From positions 1,778,501 through 1,842,500 of the forward strand of contig NZ_CP023004.1 in the NCBI RefSeq assembly GCF_003096195.1: DNA of 64,000 bases, written 5' to 3'. The notes beneath the pieces are model-generated. The model saw only the letters and a program-made list of their open reading frames with translations. It did no database searches and was not told the DNA's origin. This stretch comes from Ereboglobus luteus. Lineage in GTDB: Bacteria; Verrucomicrobiota; Verrucomicrobiia; Opitutales; Opitutaceae. A program made the position numbers and the translations under genes. Positions 30,501-35,445 of this stretch are shown piece after piece (the first letter of the stretch is position 1; the number at the start of each line of letters is the position of its first letter).

Positions 30501-33500
30501 CTCCGAAACGCGCACCCTCGGCGGTCTTGACCTCGGCGGCGGCGCGATCTCCATCCCGATGGACGGCACGCACCCCCATGAAGTGCTGCAAACCGGCACG
30601 CTCACCGTCACCAACCCGAGCGACAGCAAAATCATATTTGAAGGCTACACCGGCACGACCCCCGTCATCTCCTCGACGGTGCACGTCAACTTCCTCGACG
30701 AGGACGGCCCGACCTCGACCGCGGTTCTCCTCGTTGCCACCGGCACACTCGTCGACGGCCACGAAAACCTCCACATCGACGTCGTCAAAGAGGACGGCAG
30801 TCCGCTCGCCGACGGCCAGCTTGTTGACTACGACAACGTCATCGCCACCTACAACTACACTGGCATCACCGTTTCCCGCAGCACCGCCTTCACCCACATC
30901 GGCAGCGCCACGGCCGGCATTTACTACGACTACGTCCTCACGCAAATCGACGTGAAAAGCGGCACCCACGCCTGGCTCGATGCCACCAGCGCGAACGACA
31001 ACACCTTTAGCGCAAACATCACCGGCGCGGGCGGCGTCGTTTACACCACCGGCAGCACGCTCATCATTACCGGCTCCAACAGTTACTACGGCTCCAGCAC
31101 CATCACCACCGGCACGCTCATTGCGGGCGTTGACAACGCCCTCGGCAACACCAGCCGCCTCGACATCAACAGCACCGCCGCGCTCGACCTGGGTGGCCAC
31201 AAGCAAACCATCACCAATGGCGCGCAAATCGACGGCGGCCTCTACAACAGCCACACTCACGCCGCCATCACGGGCAGCCTCGGGCTTGGCGGCCTGGTGA
31301 GCATCACCAGCACCAACGCCGGCTTCGCGGCGAACGTCGGGGTCACCGGCACGACGACAATCAACAACACGCAGGCGCTGGGCAACAGCGGCACGGCAAA
31401 CGTGACCGGCGAACTCGTCCTCGACAGCGCCACCGGCACGCTCGCCAAGCAAGTCGCGGGCACGGGCACGGTCTCGCTCATCGCCAGTTCGAGCGTCGCG
31501 CTCACCGGCACCAACACGCTCTCGGGCGAATGGAACATCGCGCAAGACACCGCGCTGCGCGCCAGCAGCACCGCGAACCTCGGCCTGGCCGACATCCTCC
31601 TGGACGGCCTGCTGAGCTTCGAGAACGCGGCCGACGAAACCCTCGCCAACAACCTTAGCGGCAGCGGCACCTTCGCCAAGGAAAACACCGGCAACCTGAC
31701 AATCAGCCACTCGAACGCCTTCGCCGGAGCGACGCAAATCGACAGCGGCACGCTCACCCTCGCCGACCTCGGCGGCGTCGGCACAAGCACCGTCGCCAAC
31801 AACGCGATCCTCGACCTCGCGGGCACGGGCACCTTCGCCAACACGATCTCGGGCACCGGCGTGAACCTCGTCTCCGGCAGTGTGAGCCTGCGCGGAACCA
31901 ACACCGCCTTCACCGGAACGCTGCGCGTCACCGGCACCGCCGACATCACCGACAACGACCAAGTCGGCGGCGCCACCGCGCACACCGTCATCGCATCCAA
32001 TGCGAAACTGGCCACCACCGCGACCAGCTTCATCCACGACCTGACCGGCGACGGCATCCTCGCCATCAACTCGGTGAGCGGCACCTTCGACTTCATGGCG
32101 ACAACCGGCAGCGCCTTCGCGGGCACGGTGACGCTCGACGCGACCGCGCTCACGCTCAACACCAACCACAACACCGAGGCGCTCGCCAGCGCGACGCTCC
32201 AGCTCAACACCGGCGGCATCCTCCACTCCAACGGCGAAACCCGCCGCATCCACGGGCTGACGCTCAACGGCGGCGCGCTCTGGCTGCCGATGAACGGCGT
32301 GGACCCGGTCGAGGTGCTCAACGTCGGCACGCTCTCCATCGCCGACCTCGGCAGCACGGTGGTCTTTGAAAACTACACCGGGGGCACGACCGCGATCATC
32401 GACTCGACCGTCCAGAAGAACTGGCTCGACCAGGACAACCTCACGGACAACGCAACACTGCTCGTCGCCGCCGACACGCTCGCCGAGGCCGCGCCGCGCC
32501 AAATCGCCATTTACAAGGCCGACGGCACCGCGCTGTCCAACGGCCAGACAATCGAGCACGACGAAGTTTACGCCATCTACAACTACACCGCGCAAACCAC
32601 CGGCAGCGCCAGCGCCCACACCAGCGGCAGCCTCGCCCCCGGCCTCTACTACGACTACGTGCTCACCGAGCTCAACGTGAAGCAGGACAAAACCCTGCAA
32701 CTCACCGACGCCGGCGCGACCGACGACACGCTCTCGGCCGCGATCACCGGCGACGGCAGCGTCACCTTCACGACCGGCTCGGCGATGACCCTCACCGGCT
32801 CGAACACCTACACCGGCACCAGCACGCTGATCAGCGGCACGGTGGTCGCCGGCGTGGACAACGCGCTCGGTTCCACAAAACTCATCCTCGTGGAAATCCC
32901 CGCCACCTTTGACCTGAACGGCAAGGCGCAAACAATCGCCGAGGGCGGCCGCATCGACGGCCACCTCGCCGGCACGGGCACGCTCACCCTCGCCTCGGGC
33001 ACCCTCGCCATCAACAGCGCCAACGCCGACTACAGCGCGCAAACCAACATCGGCGCCCCCGCCACCGTGCACGCCACCGACGCCGGGGCGCTTGGCACCT
33101 CGCACGTCCAGCTCGACGGCGTGCTCAAGGTTGACGCCACCGGCACGATGCAAAACACCCTCGCCGGCTCCGGCCAGTTCCACGCCTCGAGCGGAGACAT
33201 CACCCTGGTCAACTCCAGCGCCTCCTTCCACGGCACCGGCACGGTCACTTCCGGGCGCCTCACCGCGACCGAAATCGACGCGCTCGGCGACGCGCCGATC
33301 GGCGTGGCCGCCGGCGCGGGCTTCGAGCAACTCAACGTCACCGGCACGCTGCAAAACGCCCTCTCCGGCGAAGGCACGCACCTGGTCACAAACAGCACGC
33401 TGCGCCTCAACGATCCGCTCAACTACACAATCGCCAGCACCACGCTCGACTCGAACTCCGCGCTCATCCTCGAGGCAACCGGCTACGCCTTCGGCACCCT

Positions 33501-34827
33501 CAACATGAACAACGGCGTGCTCGCCTTCGCCAACCTCGCCGACCGCGCCCGCATCGCCACCCTCGGCGCCTCCACCGGCAACATCGTGATGAACGCCGAT
33601 CTCTCCGCACTAAGCGAAGGCATCAACAACGCCGCCACCATCGCCAACTACCTCGACATCGCCAACGCCGGCGCGGGCACGCACAACGTCTTCATCGAGA
33701 CAAACGGCACGCTGCCCTCCGCGCTCAACGCCTCCATCGAACTGATCGGCGTGGACGCCGCGAGCAGCGCGACCTTCACCCTCGCGAACAACGCCGCCGG
33801 CAAACTTGAGTATGACCTCACTGTCTTCGAACTGGTGCGTGGCGACCTCAGCGACTATACGCCCAATGCGAACATGTGGTATTTGAGCGACCGCAACCTC
33901 AGCCACGCCGCCGACGCGATCATCAACACCGCCTCGACCCTGGCGATCGACTGGAACTACTCGCTCGACTCGATCCACCAGCGCCTCGGCGACATCCGCC
34001 TCGGCCTCGAGCACGCCTCCCTCGGCAGCGTCTGGATCAAGTCGCGCGGCTACCGCCTCAACGCCACGAACGAACTCTCCGGCATGTCCTTCCGCCAGTA
34101 TGGCTGGGGAGTGACCGGCGGCGCGGACAAATCCTTCGGCACCCAAACCGGAGTCAGCCTGCTCGGCGGCTTCATCGACGCCGGCGGCATCAACCGCGAG
34201 TTCGACAACAACGGCAACGGCCACACCACCAACGTCGGCATCGGCGCCTACCTCACACTCATCAAAAACAACGGCTGGTTCGCCGACATCACGGCCCGCG
34301 CCGACCGCTACTCGAACCGCTTCGAGGCGCGCTCCTACGACGGCACGACGACCAAGGGCCGCTACAACAACAACGCCCTCGGCCTCTCGCTCGAAGCCGG
34401 CCGCCGCCTGCAGCGCACCGACGGCTGGTGGATCGAGCCGACCGTGCAAATGAGCGTCCTCTGGCTCGACGGCGCGAGCTACACAACCGAGGCCAACGCC
34501 ACGCACCGCGCGATGAAAGTGAAGATCAACGACTCGATGAACACGCAATACCGCGCGCTGTTGCGCTTCGGCCGCCAGATCAAGGACAGCCGCTGGCACC
34601 CCTACGGCAAGCTCGCCGGGGTGGCGGTTGACTCGGATCGCGGCGCGATCAAGGCGCACGGCAAAACCTTCCGCACCGACTACGACGGCCGCCGCGTTGA
34701 GTTTGGCCTTGGCACGAGCTACCGCATCGACACTGCCTCGCAACTCTACATCGACTACGAATACGCCAAGGCCCAGGCCTACGAACGCCCCTGGTCCATC
34801 AATCTCGGCTACCGCAGACTCTGGTAA
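18511..34827 (+). CDS. Giant modular autotransporter, 5438 residues
   Basis: A signal peptide (residues 1-26, cleaved after ALGALA) precedes a passenger of about 5130 residues and a C-terminal beta-barrel (about 5175-5438) ending in Trp, as outer-membrane proteins do. The passenger is rich in Gly, Thr, Asn and Ser, with dozens of autotransporter-associated beta-strand repeats such as LTKTGAGTL or YTGTTTxxSGTL, predicting a beta-helix. Trp-rich openings (GNGANWGDAANW, EWTGAANTMD, EWTGGDSDVNALW, IWDGATNNVW, YWDGGTGTNW) occur at residues about 35, 668, 1276, 2121 and 3197 and divide it into segments. The last third holds about 580-residue modules. ATG 18511 is chosen for the signal peptide. The frame is uninterrupted. 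Adhesion is plausible, not shown. Confidence 0.92.
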   Translation: MRTKPIIPRIFFSLFAFAGFALGALAQTTSGTFTGNGANWGDAANWAGGKMPGSNAGDTAVFNAASNSSLANKTISLGEARTIGALNVIGPNGVDLTRSLTIGSAASPTLTFGAASSVITLSGGINLQLAANMVANGNLTINNNSAVLGKISLLGALNAGSNTVTFYNDTSSADILVSGALTAGSLVKNGSGRLVLESSSPASVTGPVNFNNGTLVIGANNVLGTGTLVLGANINEKKINLKGNADQTLSNALDISASNLIVSRDDLGSATVLRTLTFNPATASVSGIGASRTINVSAFTGLAFGANQAFSGGTLVKQGSGVLTLGGAGSTFSVLDIRAGSVVGYLNSASLSIGGGSGVFGSGTIRVDGGSSALEVRGADPGHTLNIIAGANITLSNQATFRLTNATLGLLGGVIDLGGSGIFDYRGNVILGSTSIVNTPAAGFDFAGNVAFHDTQTGIIDDANYRINLTGGGAQTLSRTVAGAVVVSGTLVKSGAGRVTLDDSITNLTLTNRLQLDAGVFDLGNSYLTATVGIGAGDLVFGAGNQFTGVLLYNNTSTGAARLNGLSQTFDDVTIGAGAVARIDLGGGIDTSTALTLNNISFLGATGYLSIYNYQYGANADHVYNGVAIPTNQVWFHGYNPGAIVSGGELFAPTVGGTVGGAPDFLRVEWTGAANTMDTSNYSNWRTVGTNITHQLALPNAPGVVAVLGDLGGSLGGKTVTGANFGVSGSTWTLGKLFMSNNSGATYTVTPGAGVTLVFDSGVEGTPAVLSVNTYSWNQLNGNVRLDSDLRLEGNASFYFYPSITGTHDIIIARTGAHENRFGGSNENWTGNIIVSQGRISRQGANSWGNITSAVLLSGSSNTITFRGGGIRGQANQNKISVPNRIFIEADLSHANNTAFTWNGDVLLNAGIKSFYNMNVDEAVINPAGQRASLTFSASTNLVGDAGLSKSGVNPMEILSGNNTFSGGLRVTAGVLHTTVGAGGLVIGHMDAGKNYLGSGSISVTSGTLQVDTQGYETLVSGTGGDKAIINLGSTHISFNEGGLVTLGTDSQVVGNNNDNSQFRVSGSLKLDGGIFGDDGVTTGKNVNLYLDTTTNPGGGGVGKGSNGAGVVKGLRNIVKAGSGMMNMDSQLAFNISGNLLLDGGVLQLGANNQVTGANGISLVNVNLNGGALGVEGTSQSFNNLNLLASGGSLLLGDNGGITFAGAGAWTSSALLSVQNTSGIWNTNNLGAYIRFTSTSGLTSLNNISLTGYESGVTLTQGADNYWYLTASAPATIEWTGGDSDVNALWGNADNWLTPVAPDGVDLSVSIKDIDENLATKTIDVNGNYTLSRLNVTSVQTAVTLGGSGTLVFERTGTGAASRILHDGGSILTIGSAVQLKNDIELAANTLSSVSYLKWTGSVGGSGGITKTGAGTLLLMNKDSDYTGGFTWRDSSVIQLGGANAASYGGAYFGSGTFVIGDGTNKNFYLETYNEQLASSNTVIQASTTRFINGDFILRGNLIHQRQTDLGQLVTNGQYGEVSRIVFNGNGVFDDPSGTGVTYIINNYAQATTAAGDYTTTVFNGNITGSANIHQTGYGFVYYNGDNSGYTGNYTLAGKAVIKKDNAFGTGTLTLSGGINVGRIQVSSGKIMLSNVLNIGAGTNYQGDLVFNLDSGATGQKSTVTGIQGLGGSGVLTFGKDHVIAGAGGFVTGAESGWGRSGIIRFLGANEFSSNINHQSATIHIGRDSLWDSGTLVSGALGIGTLNIIRNTAVIGAYVGADSINPDATSIRMSNAVNFGANGITVTNAGSATTLIFDTGSISLRNGKSDLSINVTTANQVLSIESLLADKDGSTAGGITKTGAGILELLNTNNQISDGIDVQAGVVRTTVVGDNVQVGSHAVGDSAFGTGVWRTQTASGAGTAGAFEVAALTASATVTLTGSNSFVLNDNGRLRITGTDVSTVLADNGWLASSDTVGQEGVLVADNIFTQNYTLGVKLNALNWTLNAGTVNLARANLLADVQNIYLTQNSTLDINQLTQTINGTIYVTGSAYIDVSGGSAHNPVSILTGTISVNSTDSLLTFLGWDADPITGLGSTLIRTSLTEGTIINGVVLGGNSATSVVAQRNDEGIRVLLPFDDIFIWDGATNNVWANNNWMKQDGLHLPDAQPNIKGAQVTFNTDLANLAGATITLSGDRRLNNLLLVGASDEDFTIAGPGNLVFQGRTASASGFITQTGVSDVTIGTNILLEYDATDLLGKNLSIEQNGAGWLIFNGKIEGPDSIVTVSGTGAGAVVFNAANMFSKGFVVESGEVHIGADRLNTGDGGPLGVGAIMVVGGTLRATDGAGNDANRTLVNDIVFAGDLTVAGTGALSITGEGTIAEDATVTVTEASGTFVLGSEGETLSGTNNLVFEGDGKTVVVSELNLAEVTVSGSLTELDGVISGTTKIIKTGTGTLLLLAENTHSGGVAMQGGITGINNNSALGTGTAMLDSGTLRLDANNLSLANNFALASTGEVNTQTHTGTLTGVISGAGNIAKAGTGVLTLTNAANTHSGTMLVRTGTLALAANNAAGASTIHVDSAARVNLSYTGSLANTVSGAGVAEVTGTVLVTGGAANDDFSGTWAVNDTMRIAESNAAGAASNIALAGLLQTTGTANITLSNTLTGGGTVQFAGSGTHKLGANMGTAFTGQVDANQGAFTWDANASAVLANNATLRTTGGWTDIAAGAQTANTLAIAGGTLAFTGTATVATLTIDAPASVLMDQGKLTAPGILRQDEARSETLVAASNNTWGANLSNLGLVNSAGASLGATSTLAIQAGAINAIYSNSLAQNGNNLELRYGLDELVLQLGRTGTLSGDDGSPEGSELHALVSGSGSLEIIAGNMITLSSSATYTGTTTTTSGTFLLGAADAIYTSALLVNNAVLDTGTNAQSLRALQGSGTARLTRALTVESGSYAGVFDGAANLEKTTDATLTLSGSSAHSGTTLVTAGILRATNAGAFGASELAVNATGTTELSGFNGAVSSALSGSGELRVVDNAAVNYTGNASAWSGLARVDSGRLYVNNAFGSAASRLNVYSGGTLSGTGAITGYVHINGGVLAPGNSPGLTAITGTLQLTDATLEYDLDANTNPGHIDQVAAGNNDRTDVTGDVILVGTSTLNILGSVARGEYDLIKYTGALTGDASNLAMGTLNNAAVTDPAKYLFDTDEDGYVKLLYDFGYFTYWDGGTGTNWSNGKIDGGSGTWFASSGSAVYLPWTRNDSGVPNGEWLDAGFAIFKGTAGTVTVDNTSGSGTIAFSGAQFRTDGYLLTGGTLTTGGTAAVVLNTDLNVSATIATQITGTHNVNKDGTGTLVLSGSNTHTGTTGVLAGTLVMANEHALGANTVNLAANATLRVATGSMTFANALTGSGLFEVDLANATDVFAFAATTGTAFTGTASFNNSAYLLNNNTLANATAKLNAGNTTTVATGTQHIGNLTASGGALGFTYATGTQADGIIRTGAFDAISGTVTVSNTNPSTGTTGLFASTLLQQDEGLSVRLLNATTVSNTNLTLAGGATTTADIRDGVVTTATATYTQALNYTGGLAVDYALTQLDLVANQTTTLSGDVATPAGGAELHAQITGAGNLAINATNAITLNNAANTYTGTTFITSGTLISGTSNALGQTSYLSYGTQGSYDLSSHTQTIGGGNIAGNLLGTTGSLGLGGIVSITSTNAAFAASVGVTGTTTINNTQALGNSGTANVTGELVLDSATGALAKQVAGTGTVSLINTSSVALTGANTLSGEWNIAQDTALRASSTANLGAADITANGLITIANAADETLANNLSGSGTFAKENTGNLTISHSNAFTGATQIDSGTLTLTDLGGVGTSTVANNAILDLAGTGTFANTISGTGVNLVTGSVSLRGTNTAFSGTLHITGTADITDNDQIGASTAQAVIASNAKLATSATSFIHELTGPGQLAVDTANKTFGFAASAGNAFSGTVSLANTTMHLGTNAAHTNNAWALANSTLQLLGGSTLATNSETRTLGGLDLGGGAISIPMDGTHPHEVLQTGTLTVTNPSDSKIIFEGYTGTTPVISSTVHVNFLDEDGPTSTAVLLVATGTLVDGHENLHIDVVKEDGSPLADGQLVDYDNVIATYNYTGITVSRSTAFTHIGSATAGIYYDYVLTQIDVKSGTHAWLDATSANDNTFSANITGAGGVVYTTGSTLIITGSNSYYGSSTITTGTLIAGVDNALGNTSRLDINSTAALDLGGHKQTITNGAQIDGGLYNSHTHAAITGSLGLGGLVSITSTNAGFAANVGVTGTTTINNTQALGNSGTANVTGELVLDSATGTLAKQVAGTGTVSLIASSSVALTGTNTLSGEWNIAQDTALRASSTANLGLADILLDGLLSFENAADETLANNLSGSGTFAKENTGNLTISHSNAFAGATQIDSGTLTLADLGGVGTSTVANNAILDLAGTGTFANTISGTGVNLVSGSVSLRGTNTAFTGTLRVTGTADITDNDQVGGATAHTVIASNAKLATTATSFIHDLTGDGILAINSVSGTFDFMATTGSAFAGTVTLDATALTLNTNHNTEALASATLQLNTGGILHSNGETRRIHGLTLNGGALWLPMNGVDPVEVLNVGTLSIADLGSTVVFENYTGGTTAIIDSTVQKNWLDQDNLTDNATLLVAADTLAEAAPRQIAIYKADGTALSNGQTIEHDEVYAIYNYTAQTTGSASAHTSGSLAPGLYYDYVLTELNVKQDKTLQLTDAGATDDTLSAAITGDGSVTFTTGSAMTLTGSNTYTGTSTLISGTVVAGVDNALGSTKLILVEIPATFDLNGKAQTIAEGGRIDGHLAGTGTLTLASGTLAINSANADYSAQTNIGAPATVHATDAGALGTSHVQLDGVLKVDATGTMQNTLAGSGQFHASSGDITLVNSSASFHGTGTVTSGRLTATEIDALGDAPIGVAAGAGFEQLNVTGTLQNALSGEGTHLVTNSTLRLNDPLNYTIASTTLDSNSALILEATGYAFGTLNMNNGVLAFANLADRARIATLGASTGNIVMNADLSALSEGINNAATIANYLDIANAGAGTHNVFIETNGTLPSALNASIELIGVDAASSATFTLANNAAGKLEYDLTVFELVRGDLSDYTPNANMWYLSDRNLSHAADAIINTASTLAIDWNYSLDSIHQRLGDIRLGLEHASLGSVWIKSRGYRLNATNELSGMSFRQYGWGVTGGADKSFGTQTGVSLLGGFIDAGGINREFDNNGNGHTTNVGIGAYLTLIKNNGWFADITARADRYSNRFEARSYDGTTTKGRYNNNALGLSLEAGRRLQRTDGWWIEPTVQMSVLWLDGASYTTEANATHRAMKVKINDSMNTQYRALLRFGRQIKDSRWHPYGKLAGVAVDSDRGAIKAHGKTFRTDYDGRRVEFGLGTSYRIDTASQLYIDYEYAKAQAYERPWSINLGYRRLW
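29530..30311 (+). repeat. Intragenic long repeat, copy 1
   Basis: About 780 bp, nearly identical at DNA level to 31273-32054, offset 1743 bases (581 codons), inside the giant autotransporter passenger. It encodes the block from GSLGLGGIVSITSTNA to TSFIHELTGPG. Confidence 0.92.
31273..32054 (+). repeat. Intragenic long repeat, copy 2
   Basis: Second copy of the block at 29530-30311. Differences are scattered and mostly synonymous or conservative, indicating recent duplication or gene conversion. The flanking parts of each module are homologous but more diverged. Confidence 0.92.
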
Positions 34828-34843
34828 GCAAAAATCTGGAATT

Positions 34844-35014
34844 GCACGCCAAAGGCGTGCCACAACTTAGCCCGGGGCTGGTGACAAGGGAGTCTGCCCC
34901 GGAAATGGGGAAATAAACACCACGCGCTCTGACAGGGCGCGTGGTGTTTTATGGTTATGTTCCCAGGGTGCCGCAGTGGCACCCCGGGCTAAGTTGTGAC
35001 GCGCCGTTGGCGCG
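34844..35014. repeat. REP-like composite inverted repeat after the giant autotransporter
   Basis: The hairpin GCACGCC-AAA-GGCGTGC (34844-34860) is followed by ACAACTTAGCCCGGGG (34862-34877). The exact reverse complement of that word lies at 34982-34997, preceded by a GGTGCC/GGCACC hairpin (34969-34985) and followed by another small GC hairpin (35000-35014). The pair encloses the terminator at 34915-34950. Confidence 0.75.
34915..34950 (+). terminator. Rho-independent terminator of the giant autotransporter
   Basis: A 13-bp perfect stem (34915-34927 with 34937-34949) has a nine-base loop and is followed by T. It lies 88 bases after the stop codon. Confidence 0.88.
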
Positions 35015-35036
35015 GGGGATTTTGCCGAAGCCTGAT

Positions 35037-35423
35037 TTATAATGTGGGCGCCGGATAATTTGTATTTCTTGAATTTGGTTTTCTATTCTTCAGCCGGGTT
35101 TCCCTAATTAGGATGAAAACGCCGTCCAACAATAATAGAAATCCCGCGCCAACACAGAGGCCCTGGAAAAATTTCCGGTTGGCTGTTTCTTTCTTCGAGA
35201 TCAATGAGAGCTGCATCATCGCATATTCCAGCGAGCTATCCTTAAAGGAGGCGGGCGCACCTGATTGCGAATCCTTGTTAACGCGGGAATAAACCGATTC
35301 TTCCCAATGTTTCCATTCCACCGCCTGTTTCTTTTCGTTTTCCTTTATAATGCTTATAGCGGCAATGGGGAATATTAATAGAATCAGGGCCTTTATGAAA
35401 ATAAGTAATGTTATTAATTTCAT
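35037..35423 (-). CDS. Hypothetical two-helix membrane protein, AT-rich
   Basis: 128 residues with a hydrophobic N-terminal helix (about 3-25) and a second helix (about 87-107, GLCVGAGFLLLLDGVFILI). The hydrophilic part between them would lie outside the cytoplasm if the N-terminus is inside. I recognise no family. The gene is markedly AT-rich compared with mutS and the autotransporter, and sits beside the REP-like repeat at 34844-35014, which suggests recent acquisition. It ends 3 bases beyond the repeat-rich spacer and starts 22 bases from the mutS stop on the same strand. Confidence 0.6.
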   Translation of the reverse strand: MKLITLLIFIKALILLIFPIAAISIIKENEKKQAVEWKHWEESVYSRVNKDSQSGAPASFKDSSLEYAMMQLSLISKKETANRKFFQGLCVGAGFLLLLDGVFILIRETRLKNRKPNSRNTNYPAPTL

Positions 35424-35445
35424 ATTATATAATAAAAATGAAAAC

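Noticed and set aside
27991-33381. 1796-codon open frame on the minus strand inside the giant autotransporter
   Set aside because: It is exactly antisense to a Thr/Gly/Asn-rich GC-rich gene, has no signal, domain or start context, and its Val/Gly/Arg-rich composition is the mirror of the sense codons.
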